Origin: Natrinema pellirubrum DSM 15624
GTDB taxonomy: Archaea > Halobacteriota > Halobacteria > Halobacteriales > Natrialbaceae
DNA length: 64,000 nt
NCBI RefSeq assembly: GCF_000230735.2
Contig: NC_019962.1
Coordinates: 2,480,001 to 2,544,000, forward strand
Reading direction: 5' to 3'
Every line of letters starts with the position of its first letter. Positions within the stretch are counted from its first letter, which is position 1. A program made the position numbers and the translations under genes. Under the pieces are notes generated by a model, which was given only the letters and a program-made list of their open reading frames with translations, was not told where the DNA came from and ran no database searches. Below, one piece after another: positions 52,817-61,445 of this stretch.

Positions 52817-55800
52817 ATGAGTCAGGCGACGCTGTCGGACCGCCCGTACACGAACTCGAATCTCTTCTCCGGCTACTATCTCGACGAGCGGATCGAAGAC
52901 CGCGAGGAGTGGGACTGCGACGCCGCCGCGAGCGAGGCCCTCAAGGAACTGCAGGACCTGTACGATCTCGAGTCTGGACTGGTCGACGGCTACAAGGAAG
53001 ATCCGTTGATCGACAATTGGATCGACGAGGTCCTCGAGATCCTGGGCTTCGGGACGAACGTCGAAACGACGCTGCCCGAGGGCGGGGGCTACGTCGACGT
53101 GTTGCTGTTCGAGGACACCGAGGCGCGTCGCGACGCTGCGGAGGTCTACTTGAGTTCCGAGGACACGACCGATCTGTTCGACCGCGGGGTGGGGTTGGTC
53201 GAGGCCAAGCAGTGGGACGCTGACTTCACGACTCGCTTCAGCGATCAACGACCGTATCGCAACGCTTCCCACCAGATCAAACACTATCTCGAGCGGACGC
53301 CCGAGCGGATTCAGTGGGGGATCCTGACCAACGGCCGCAAGTGGCGACTCTACGGGACGAAGGATTACGAGACCCAGACCTACTACGAGATCGATCTGCC
53401 GGAACTGCTCGAGCGCGGCGACCTCGAGGCGTTCAAATACTTCTACCTGTTCTTCCGGCCGGCGGCGTTTCGCGAGTCGGGCGGGACCACCTTTCTCGAT
53501 TCGGTCCGGTCGGAAAGCGAGACGGTCGCCCAGGAACTCGGGGAGGACCTGCAGGACAACGTCTTCACCGCCCTGCGGGTACTCGGCCGGGGCTTCGCCG
53601 AGACGAACGACCTCGCGATCGAGCCAGGAGACGACGACGGGCTCGCGGAGCTGAAAGAGCAGTCGCTGGTGTTGCTGTATCGGTTGATGTTCGTCCTCTA
53701 TGCCGAATCGCGCGGGCTGATCCACCCCGAGGGTGGGGACGCCGTCGCGGAGTACGAGGAAAACTTTAGCCTCGACGAACTGCGCCTCGAGATCCACGAG
53801 GAGATCGGCGAGGTCGACGAGGGCTTTGCCGACGCCTACAGCGACCACTCGACGACGATGTGGAGCCGTCTCGAGGACCTGTTCCGGCTGATCGACGAGG
53901 GTGAGGAATCGCTGGGGATTCCGCCGTACAACGGCGGGCTGTTCAACCGGGACAAACACGAGTTCCTGGCCGACCACGAGGTCAGCAACCGCTATCTCGC
54001 GGAGGTCATCTACCGGATTTCGACGACGGAAAACGACGAGGGACGGTACGTGTTGGCCGACTACGCCGACCTCGACACGCGGCATCTGGGCAGCGTCTAC
54101 GAGGGGCTGCTCGAGCATCAGTTCCGGATCGCCCCCGAGGCGTATGCCGCGGTCGCGGAAGACGGCGGGCAGGTCTGGAAGCCCGCGACAGAGGTCTCGG
54201 TCGCGGCGGCGGTCGAGACCGTCGACGAGGGCGGGCTCTACGTGGTCAACGACGAGGGCGAGCGCAAGGCCACGGGGGCCTACTACACGCCGGACTACGT
54301 GGTGACCTACATCGTCGAGGAGACGGTCGGGCCGCTGGTCGACGAGATCAAAGCCGACCTCGAGTCGCAGGGCTTCGAGCCCGGTACCCACGAGTATCTG
54401 GGGGCGTTCTACCGGCGGGTGACGGACCTGAAGCTGCTGGACCCGGCGATGGGCAGCGGTCACTTCCTCACGCGGGCGACGGAGTACCTCGCCCAGCAGG
54501 TCATGGAGGAGGTGCGCGAACTCGAGGAGGCGACGGCCTTCGACGAGCAGCGGGTGCGCCGGGACGTGGCCAAGGAGTGTATCTACGGCGTCGACCTGAA
54601 CGGGATGGCCGTCGAACTCGCGAAGCTCTCGATGTGGCTCGAGACGCTCGCGGCGGACCAACCGCTTGCCTTCCTCGATCACCACCTCAAGGCGGGCAAC
54701 TCGCTGGTCGGCTCGGACGTGACCGAGGTTCTCTCGAGCGAACACGCCGACGACGACGGGCAGTTGACCCTACAGCAGGCGCTGGCCCGCGTTCGCCAAG
54801 ATACGCTCGAGCATGTCATGGAGCGCATGCAGGAGTTGCTCGAGATCGACAACGAGTCGCTCGAGGACGTCAAGTCGATGGAGGAGATCTACGACGAGGT
54901 GCGGGCCGACGCGTTCTACCAGCGGCTGTTCGAGGTGGCGAACGTCCACACGGCCGAGCGGTTCGATCTGGACGTGCCCGAGGGGGCCTACGAGCGGCTG
55001 GCGCGGGCGATCGACGACGACGAGGCGTGGGCCGAGATGCGCGAGGAGCCGTGGTTCCAGACGGCGCAGGCGATGAGCGAGGACGAGGCGTTCTTCCACT
55101 GGGAGTTGGAGTATCCCGAGGTGTTCTTCGACGATGATGGGGAGAAGCGGGCTGATGCTGGGTTCGATGCGGTGATCGGGAATCCGCCGTACGTACAAAT
55201 CAAAGACAGTTCCGAGAATTACTTAAGAAATCAATACAAATCCACACAGTACAAGATTGATGCTTTTCATGCTTTCATTGAACAAGGCATAATTCATCTT
55301 TCTGAGGGTGGAAAGTTCGGATATATCGTCCCAAAGCCATGGCTTACATTAGAAAATACGGAGGGACTTAGAGACTATATTTTTGAAGAAACATGGATTA
55401 GACAGATCGTCCAGTTTAAAGAGCCAGTGTTTGATGATGCAACGGTTGACACAATAATACCTATCCTTACAAAATCTGGACATAGAGGGGCTACTAAGAT
55501 AGTAAATGTGGAGAATGCTGGTAACGAATTGTTAGACAAATCGATTGTAGAGCGTGATAATCAATCGGAACTTAGAGAATCTGCTGGAAAGATAGAAATT
55601 AGGCAGTCAAAAGGAGAAGAGCGAATTATAGGGAAAATATCAGATAATTCAACAGATTTAAATAATATAGCTTCAGTTTCGATAGGAATCCAAGCATATG
55701 GGCAAGATGACCACACGGAAAACCAAATAAAGAATCGAGTTTTCCATTCTGACACAAAAGAGACTGAACGACACGTTCCACTTTTGTCTGGTGACAATAT

Positions 55801-56890
55801 TCGGCGATATCGTATTAAAGATCTTGAAGAGACATGGATTGACTATGGTAATCATCTACACCGAGAACGAGAGTGGAAGTATTTTGAGGGAGAGCGCATA
55901 TTTATCAGAGAAATAACTGGATCTGGGCGTTATAAAATACATTCCTCATTTGTCAACCGGGATGCAGTCTGTTACAAGACTGTACTTAGTGTTATTCCTG
56001 AAGAAAACGTGTCTGCGCAGTCGTTAGTTCCAGTAATCAATTCGTCAATTATGTCTTGGTATTTCATAAGAACGTCAAATAAGATTGTCACTGATAACTT
56101 CCCGCGAATCACGTTAAATGACGTTGAAGAGTTACCGATTCCAGATCTCGATAGATCCATAGAATCACTCACCATCGAACAGAATAATAGTGCAATTGAT
56201 ATTATCGATGGAAAAGGAGAAAACAGTGTGCGGGAATTGATGTCAGACATAAGTAATTCACACGCAGAGAATATCCAACTACGAGAGAATTTAAACCTAA
56301 ATATAATTGACCATTTAGGTGTGTATGAGGATGGAGTACTGATTACAGATCTCGGATTTGCTCAACCTGCTGAAGGGGTATCAGATTCGATTCTCTCGAA
56401 CACATCCGAGGACTACGAGAACCTCCGCATCGGCACTGTCGAAATCATCCGGAAATCCCCGATATCACTCGAGATCCACCTCACAGCCCGCTACAAACCG
56501 GACAACGAGGACGAGTACGAAACCGACCGCTGGGGCTACACCGAAACCGAGCCCCTGCCGGCCCTCGAGATTTCGGATCTCACCGAAACCGAGGCCGACC
56601 TGATCGAGGCCTTCGTCCCCGTGGCCGTCGACGAGGCCGGCGGCTTCGCGAACTTCCGCGAAACCGCCACCAAGACCAACTCGCCCGTCGATCGCCTCCG
56701 GAAGCTCACCCTCCCCGCCGTCGACGACGTTCGGGACGGCCTCGAGAGCTACCTCGAGACGAAAGCACGCGCGGAGGAACTCGAGGCAAAGATCGAGAAA
56801 ACCGACGATCTGATCGATGAGATCGTCTACGAACTCTACGGGCTGACTGACGAGGAAATCGCAATCGTCGAAGAAGCCGTCGGCGAATAG
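52817..56890 (+). CDS. Type IIG restriction-modification enzyme (Eco57I-like, single polypeptide)
   Basis: 1,357 residues. An N-terminal PD-(D/E)xK nuclease (Asp94 in GGYVDVLLFED, Glu129 and Lys131 in GLVEAKQW), a helical linker, a gamma-class N6-adenine methyltransferase with motif I DPAMGSGHFL (from residue 542), VDLNGMAVELAKLSMWLETL, and catalytic NPPY (789-792), then a target-recognition region and a C-terminal helical tail. It both methylates and cuts DNA. The recognition part (about 792-1193) is strongly AT-rich, unlike the rest. No separate specificity subunit or methylase gene accompanies it. ATG 52817 gives the MSQATLSDRPYTN start; the frame is intact throughout. Confidence 0.93.
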   Translation: MSQATLSDRPYTNSNLFSGYYLDERIEDREEWDCDAAASEALKELQDLYDLESGLVDGYKEDPLIDNWIDEVLEILGFGTNVETTLPEGGGYVDVLLFEDTEARRDAAEVYLSSEDTTDLFDRGVGLVEAKQWDADFTTRFSDQRPYRNASHQIKHYLERTPERIQWGILTNGRKWRLYGTKDYETQTYYEIDLPELLERGDLEAFKYFYLFFRPAAFRESGGTTFLDSVRSESETVAQELGEDLQDNVFTALRVLGRGFAETNDLAIEPGDDDGLAELKEQSLVLLYRLMFVLYAESRGLIHPEGGDAVAEYEENFSLDELRLEIHEEIGEVDEGFADAYSDHSTTMWSRLEDLFRLIDEGEESLGIPPYNGGLFNRDKHEFLADHEVSNRYLAEVIYRISTTENDEGRYVLADYADLDTRHLGSVYEGLLEHQFRIAPEAYAAVAEDGGQVWKPATEVSVAAAVETVDEGGLYVVNDEGERKATGAYYTPDYVVTYIVEETVGPLVDEIKADLESQGFEPGTHEYLGAFYRRVTDLKLLDPAMGSGHFLTRATEYLAQQVMEEVRELEEATAFDEQRVRRDVAKECIYGVDLNGMAVELAKLSMWLETLAADQPLAFLDHHLKAGNSLVGSDVTEVLSSEHADDDGQLTLQQALARVRQDTLEHVMERMQELLEIDNESLEDVKSMEEIYDEVRADAFYQRLFEVANVHTAERFDLDVPEGAYERLARAIDDDEAWAEMREEPWFQTAQAMSEDEAFFHWELEYPEVFFDDDGEKRADAGFDAVIGNPPYVQIKDSSENYLRNQYKSTQYKIDAFHAFIEQGIIHLSEGGKFGYIVPKPWLTLENTEGLRDYIFEETWIRQIVQFKEPVFDDATVDTIIPILTKSGHRGATKIVNVENAGNELLDKSIVERDNQSELRESAGKIEIRQSKGEERIIGKISDNSTDLNNIASVSIGIQAYGQDDHTENQIKNRVFHSDTKETERHVPLLSGDNIRRYRIKDLEETWIDYGNHLHREREWKYFEGERIFIREITGSGRYKIHSSFVNRDAVCYKTVLSVIPEENVSAQSLVPVINSSIMSWYFIRTSNKIVTDNFPRITLNDVEELPIPDLDRSIESLTIEQNNSAIDIIDGKGENSVRELMSDISNSHAENIQLRENLNLNIIDHLGVYEDGVLITDLGFAQPAEGVSDSILSNTSEDYENLRIGTVEIIRKSPISLEIHLTARYKPDNEDEYETDRWGYTETEPLPALEISDLTETEADLIEAFVPVAVDEAGGFANFRETATKTNSPVDRLRKLTLPAVDDVRDGLESYLETKARAEELEAKIEKTDDLIDEIVYELYGLTDEEIAIVEEAVGE
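55192..56395 (+). other. AT-rich replaced specificity segment within the type IIG gene
   Basis: Right after the NPPY codons the gene turns from GC-rich to AT-rich (AAAGACAGTTCCGAGAATTA and on), with A/T common at third positions, and returns abruptly to GC-rich at about GAGGACTACGAGAACC. The frame is unbroken. The encoded part is the target-recognition domain, rich in Asn, Ile, Lys and Ser compared with the flanks. Confidence 0.9.
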
Positions 56891-57006
56891 TACCGCGAAC
56901 GACCGGTAGCGCGGCGCTTTGCGCCGCGAGAAGACGAACGGGCGTGAGCCCGTGAGTCGGTAGAGATAGCCCAAAAACTATTGCGGAGACTGGCATAGCT
57001 TTGTCC

Positions 57007-57123
57007 ATGAGCAACGATGATGAGGACCGCCGTGAACAGAAGCGAGAGCAGGCACGGGAGAGTCTTCTCAGCGGCGGTGAACGCGTATCGAAAGGTCGGC
57101 AGCGCGACCGAGACGACGACTGA
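57007..57123 (+). CDS. Possible 38-residue charged protein
   Basis: MSNDDEDRREQKREQARESL followed by a Gly/Arg/Asp-rich tail (ERVSKGRQRDRDDD). Highly charged, normal for haloarchaeal small proteins. It lies 116 bases behind the restriction enzyme gene on the same strand. No family recognised. Confidence 0.5.
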   Translation: MSNDDEDRREQKREQARESLLSGGERVSKGRQRDRDDD

Positions 57124-57354
57124 ACTCGTTCTTGTCGTGCCGTTCCTCGAACGCTCCTCGTACTAGGGGTTTCCGACTCGGTACTACATCGAATCAGTTA
57201 CTCGAGTCCGTTCGAATGGGGCAATAGAATCCGAGCCCCGCTTACGGACCGACCGGCCGACCGACGATGCCGACGGAGAGGTGGTGTGTCGAATGGTGGA
57301 TTCGTCTGCGACGGCCGACCGGCCGGCTAACCGCCGGGGCTCGAGCCGACCCGG

Positions 57355-57525
57355 TTACTCGAAGCCGACGAACGTCGCCGGCGGCACCGAACAGCCACAG
57401 GGCTGGAGGGTACTCGAGTCGGGGCCGGTAACGACCGACACCGTCACCGGCTCGCCACAGCGGGGACAGTCCGGCAGCGACCAGTCGTCGTCCGACTCCC
57501 GGTCGCTCAACCGATCCCTACCCAT
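57355..57525 (-). CDS. Small CPxCG-type zinc finger protein
   Basis: 56 residues. An acidic N-terminus (MGRDRLSDRESDDDWSLPD) precedes two cysteine pairs, CPRCG (20-23) and CGCS (43-45), spaced as in haloarchaeal small zinc-ribbon proteins, which have been shown in other species to affect growth and biofilm traits. The ending PPATFVGFE is short and hydrophobic. Divergent from the structured region at 57624. Confidence 0.75.
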   Translation of the reverse strand: MGRDRLSDRESDDDWSLPDCPRCGEPVTVSVVTGPDSSTLQPCGCSVPPATFVGFE

Positions 57526-57595
57526 CGCGATCACCGCGTGCGGCGCGCAGCGTCGAGACTCGTCGCGTCGGGCGATTTGTGCGTCGTGCGGGACG

Positions 57596-57602
57596 TTTAT
57601 AT
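57596..57602 (+). promoter_or_regulatory. TATA box before the candidate RNA
   Basis: TTTATAT in GACGTTTATATCCCGG. Transcription should begin about 57622-57628, just before the folded region. Confidence 0.6.
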
Positions 57603-57623
57603 CCCGGAAGTAGTAATGTAATC

Positions 57624-57721
57624 ATGGCAACCGAATCCCTGTGGGGGATTTGGAAGCCAGTCTCGGGTGCCTATACACCCGGGGCATTTCGATGCGCCCC
57701 CTGTTTCGGAGTCTGACTTCC
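57624..57721 (+). ncRNA. Candidate structured RNA with three-way junction
   Basis: Helices: hairpin A AATCCC/GGGATT (57634-57650, loop TGTGG); P1 GGAAG-C-CAG-T-CTC (57652-57664) with GAG-T-CTG-A-CTTCC (57709-57721), 11 pairs and two 1x1 mismatches; P2 GGGTG/CACCC (57665-57680); P3 GGGG-CAT/ATG-CG-CCCC with a TTCG tetraloop (57681-57700). P1, P2 and P3 meet without unpaired bases except the strand 57701-57708. A 30-codon leaderless frame (MATESLWGIWKPVSGAYTPG and on) also begins at 57624, but its codon use is less GC-biased than real genes here. I match no known RNA class. Confidence 0.4.
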
Positions 57722-57920
57722 AGTTAGTACGTTTAGCTGTTCGGACTTATATCTACTGTTGGCTCGGTGGAAGGGAGGTCGCTCGAGCGATCCCGCGCGG
57801 CGCGTTCCGGCGGGTCTCGAGCGTCGCCGGTTCCGGACGGCGGGTGGCGGCCTCGAGGCGGCCCGTCGCGATCGACCGGCCAGCCACAATCTATATCCGC
57901 GTCGTCGCGAGAGAGGGGGC

Positions 57921-60143
57921 ATGAGCATTCGGGACGGGCCCCGCTCTGGGGGCGTCTCGATGGACGAGATCCGCGTCCTCTGCGTGGACGACGAACCGCA
58001 GTGGGCCGTGAAGATCGCCGAGTTGCTGGACCGACGCGACGTCGCCATCGACACGCTCAGTGCCACCAGCGCCAGCGAGGCCCTCGAGTACCTTGCCGAC
58101 CGCGAGATCGACTGTATCGTCTCCGAGTACGATCTGCCCGACGCCGACGGACTGGCGCTGCTCGAGGACGCCCGTTCGGAAGTCGACTCGATCCCCTTTC
58201 TGCTGGTTACGGACTCGGGCTCGGAAGCGATCGCGAGCGAGGCGATCTCGGCCGGCGTCACCGACTACGTGCGGAAGGCCGACGACCCGGAGCGGGACGC
58301 GGCCCTTGCCGATGCGGTCGTCGACGCCGTCGAGGCGGCCCAGCGCCGCCGGGAACGCGAGCGACACCTCCACGCCGTCGAAACCGCACAGGAGGGAGTC
58401 AGCATCCTCGACTCGAGCGGCCGATTCGTCTACGTAAACCGGGCCTATGCCGACCTCTATGGCTACGAGCCGGCGGAGCTGATCGGCGAACACTGGGAAC
58501 TGATTTACCCGGACGACGAGGTCGCGACCGCCCACGAGGAGATCATCCCGACGGTGATGGCCGAGGGCGAGTGGTATGGCGAAACGACCGGGCTCCGGGC
58601 CGACGGAACCACCTTCGTCGAGGCCCACTCGCTGTCGACGACGGGCAACGGCGATCTCATCTGTACGGTTCGAGACATCACGGACCGCAAGGAACGCGAA
58701 CGCGATCTCGAGCGCTACGAGACGATCATCGAGGCGCTTGGCGATCCGGTCTACACGGTCGGCGACGACGGGCGCTACACCTACGTCAACGACGCCTACG
58801 CCGAGATGACGGGATACGAGAAAGACGAGATCGTCGGCGAGCCGATCTCGTTCCTGCTCGACGACGAGTCCGTCGAGCGCGGGGAAGCGACCGTCGGCTC
58901 GCTGCTGTCCGCCGACACCGAGGGTCGCCAGTGTACCTACGAGATCACCGTCGAGACGAGCGACGGCGAGCGGATTCGGTGTGAGGACAACGTCTCGCTG
59001 TTGCCCCTCGCGGACGGCCAGTACCGCGGCGTCGCCGGCGTCGTCCGCGATATCACCGCCCGCACCGAACGCAAACGCGAACTCGAGGAGTACGAGACGA
59101 TCGTCGAGACGATCCCCGACGAGGTCTACACGCTGGACGCCGCGGGCCGGGTCACGAAGATCGTCCCGCCGAGCAACGACGAGCTGACGACGACCGGCTA
59201 CAGCCCCGCGGAGCTGGTCGGTGAACACGTCTCGCTGTTCATGGACGAGGCCGACATCGCTACCGGCGAAGCGGAGATCGCGGCCCTGCTGGCGGATCCG
59301 GACCGCGATCACGCCTCCTTCGAGATGGAGACGATCACCAGAGACGGGACGCGACGCCCCCACGAGAACCACATCGCAATCTTGCCGCCCGACGAGGACG
59401 GCCGCTTCCAGGGGACCGTCGGCGTCCTGCGGGATATCACGGACCGCAAGGAACGCGAGCGCGAACTGAAAGCCCAGAACGAGCGCCTCGAGCGGTTCGC
59501 CAGTATCGTTTCCCACGACCTTCGGAACCCCCTGAACGTCGCACAGGGCCGCCTCGCGGAGGCCCGCCGGACCTGCGACTGTGACGAGACCCACCTCGAG
59601 GAGGTCGCGTGGGCCCACGACCGGATGGGCGTGTTGATCGAGAACATCCTGACGATCGCGCGCGATCGGGATCCACAGCCCGACCCGGAGCCGATCGATC
59701 TCGCGGCGATCGTCGACGACTGCTGGGACCACGTCGACACCGGGACGGCCGCGTTGCGGGTCGACACCGACGCCGTCGTTCGGGCCGATCGGGCGCGGCT
59801 CAAGCAGTTGCTCGAGAACCTGCTTCGCAACGCCGTGGATCACAGCGACGTCGGCCCCGCAGGCCCCGACGGCGACGGGGGCCGCTCCGGCGTCACGATC
59901 ACGGTCGGCGACCTCGCGGGCGGGGACGGCTTCTACGTCGCGGACGACGGCCCGGGAATCCCACCCGACGAACGCGAGCGGGTCTTCGAGAGCGGCTACT
60001 CGAGCGACGGGGACGGGACCGGCCTCGGGCTCGCGATCGTCGAGCGGATCGCGGCGGCCCACGGCTGGACGGCGACGGCGACCGAGAGCGCGGCCGGTGG
60101 CGCACGGTTCGAGCTGGCCGATGTCGACTCGGTCGGCCGGTGA
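57921..60143 (+). CDS. Hybrid sensor histidine kinase: receiver, three PAS domains, HisKA/HATPase
   Basis: 740 residues. A receiver domain (about 15-125), three PAS domains (about 145-265, 270-395, 400-525; each ends RDIT(D/A)R) and a kinase core with H-box FASIVSHDLRNPLNVAQGRL, N-box LKQLLENLLRNAVDHS, DDGPGIPPDERERVFESGYS and GTGLGLAIVE. The receiver keeps the acid pair Asp23-Asp24 and Lys119, but the phosphoacceptor position is Glu69 (CIVSEYDLPDADG), so it cannot be phosphorylated normally. No membrane helix, so it senses in the cytoplasm. Start ATG 57921; 57960 is an alternative. Confidence 0.92.
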   Translation: MSIRDGPRSGGVSMDEIRVLCVDDEPQWAVKIAELLDRRDVAIDTLSATSASEALEYLADREIDCIVSEYDLPDADGLALLEDARSEVDSIPFLLVTDSGSEAIASEAISAGVTDYVRKADDPERDAALADAVVDAVEAAQRRRERERHLHAVETAQEGVSILDSSGRFVYVNRAYADLYGYEPAELIGEHWELIYPDDEVATAHEEIIPTVMAEGEWYGETTGLRADGTTFVEAHSLSTTGNGDLICTVRDITDRKERERDLERYETIIEALGDPVYTVGDDGRYTYVNDAYAEMTGYEKDEIVGEPISFLLDDESVERGEATVGSLLSADTEGRQCTYEITVETSDGERIRCEDNVSLLPLADGQYRGVAGVVRDITARTERKRELEEYETIVETIPDEVYTLDAAGRVTKIVPPSNDELTTTGYSPAELVGEHVSLFMDEADIATGEAEIAALLADPDRDHASFEMETITRDGTRRPHENHIAILPPDEDGRFQGTVGVLRDITDRKERERELKAQNERLERFASIVSHDLRNPLNVAQGRLAEARRTCDCDETHLEEVAWAHDRMGVLIENILTIARDRDPQPDPEPIDLAAIVDDCWDHVDTGTAALRVDTDAVVRADRARLKQLLENLLRNAVDHSDVGPAGPDGDGGRSGVTITVGDLAGGDGFYVADDGPGIPPDERERVFESGYSSDGDGTGLGLAIVERIAAAHGWTATATESAAGGARFELADVDSVGR

Positions 60144-60191
60144 CGGCGACGAGGAGAAATCCTTTTGCGGGACCCCTACACACGTCGAGGT

Positions 60192-60518
60192 ATGAGCAAC
60201 GATTGGCCAGTCGATCCCGACGGCGAGGAGGGCAGCGAGGGGATGCGCAAGTTCGACATGCGGATCATCGCGGACAAGGTCGACGAGGAGGAGGACTTCC
60301 CGATGGTGCGCGACGAGTTCGTCGAGGAGTACGGCGACTATCCCGTCCGAATCAACCACGAGACGGTCGTCGCGCTCAGCGACATCTTCGAGTACGTCGA
60401 ACCCGCGGAGTTCGAGACGATGGTCGACATGCACAAGGCCGTCGGCGCGGCGATGCGTGAGGGCGGTTTCTGGAAGTACCACCCACACGGCAAGGACCCG
60501 GAGAAGGTCCACGCCTGA
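60192..60518 (+). CDS. Conserved haloarchaeal protein (DUF5785-like)
   Basis: 108 residues, acidic: GEEGSEGMRKFDMRIIADKV, EEDFPMVRDEFVEEYGDYPV, RINHETVVALSDIFEYVEPA, ending FWKYHPHGKDPEKVHA. I believe it is DUF5785, from recollection. Size and composition fit a conserved core protein; role unknown. It follows the kinase by 48 bases on the same strand. Confidence 0.8.
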   Translation: MSNDWPVDPDGEEGSEGMRKFDMRIIADKVDEEEDFPMVRDEFVEEYGDYPVRINHETVVALSDIFEYVEPAEFETMVDMHKAVGAAMREGGFWKYHPHGKDPEKVHA

Positions 60519-60590
60519 TCGGGCGCCCGCGCCATCACGAATCTGGATTACGTATCACTTATACGACGGCGTTCGAAAGGAACGTTCACA

Positions 60591-61361
60591 GTGACTAACA
60601 CGCAGGTAACGCTCGTTCAGATCGACAACTACGGCCCCTGGACCGTGACCCCGGAGCCCCGCCGAGAAGCGGACCTCCAGACCATGCAATCCCGACTGTA
60701 CGCCGACATCTCCCAGTTCGTCGGCAACCGTGACGGCTACACCTTCTTCACCCGGTTCGACAACATCATCGCCGTCACGAACGGCTGCTCGATGGAGGAT
60801 CACGCGCTCCTCCAGGAGTCGATCGGGAACCGGTATCCCGTGACGCTCAGTCTCGGCGTCGCGACCGGCCGGAGTCCCGTTCAGGCGCTGTCGGAGGCCA
60901 CCGAACGCCTGCAAGACGCCGGCAGCGCACAGGACGAGGACCGCCGGGAGTGTCTCGAGGGGCGGGCCATCGACGAGGAGTTCCGGGCCGACGAGGACGT
61001 CCAGATCGCCCACTTCGACGTGATCAACGCGACCGGCAACTACACGGACGAACTCAACGCCTTCGACACCTTCATCGAGATCGAGCAGGGTTATGCGGAA
61101 CTCATGCGCCACATGCGCCACGCCCACGACAGCCTCTCGTTTTTCGTCGGCGGCGACAACGTCATCGTCGTCTGCCCCGACCTCGGCGAAGCCGACTACG
61201 AGGAGGCGGTCACACACGTCGAGGACGCCGTCGACGTCGAGATGCAGGTCGGCGTCGGCCGCGGCAAAAGCGCCCACGAGGCCGGCTACGACGCCAAACA
61301 CGCCCTCGAGACCTGTCGAGCCGACGGGACGCGGGTCGAACTCGAGTGGGAGAACGCCTGA
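60591..61361 (+). CDS. gch3: GTP cyclohydrolase III
   Basis: 256 residues from a GTG start. VTLVQIDNYGPWTVTPEPRR is the signature opening, GDGYTFFTRFDNIIAVTNG-like and VSFFVGGDNVIVVCPDL-like (SLSFFVGGDNVIVVCPDLGE) segments hold the metal- and GTP-binding GGDN motif, and GVGRGKSAHEAGYDAKHALE ends it, all as in archaeal ArfA. It opens GTP to the formylamino-pyrimidine precursor of archaeal riboflavin and F420. TATA-like ACTTATAC sits about 30-37 bases before the start. Confidence 0.95.
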   Translation: MTNTQVTLVQIDNYGPWTVTPEPRREADLQTMQSRLYADISQFVGNRDGYTFFTRFDNIIAVTNGCSMEDHALLQESIGNRYPVTLSLGVATGRSPVQALSEATERLQDAGSAQDEDRRECLEGRAIDEEFRADEDVQIAHFDVINATGNYTDELNAFDTFIEIEQGYAELMRHMRHAHDSLSFFVGGDNVIVVCPDLGEADYEEAVTHVEDAVDVEMQVGVGRGKSAHEAGYDAKHALETCRADGTRVELEWENA

Positions 61362-61445
61362 GTTCGGGAGTTAGAGAACTTCGCTCCCGATTTTCTTAAG
61401 TGTGGTGGAGGTAGCTTTTAGCCCGTCCGTGTGATCCGTACACGT

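Larger units (their letters stand above)
57526..57920. other. Intergenic region with candidate RNA and two TATA boxes
   Basis: 395 bases without a long gene. TATA boxes are at 57596-57602 and around 57747-57753 (TTATAT). Between them lies a strongly folding stretch described separately. After 57780 the sequence is GC-rich without coding I can support until the kinase start. Confidence 0.6.

Noticed and set aside
57891-60512. 873-codon reverse open frame opposite the histidine kinase
   Set aside because: Pure antisense of PAS and kinase motifs; composition not protein-like.
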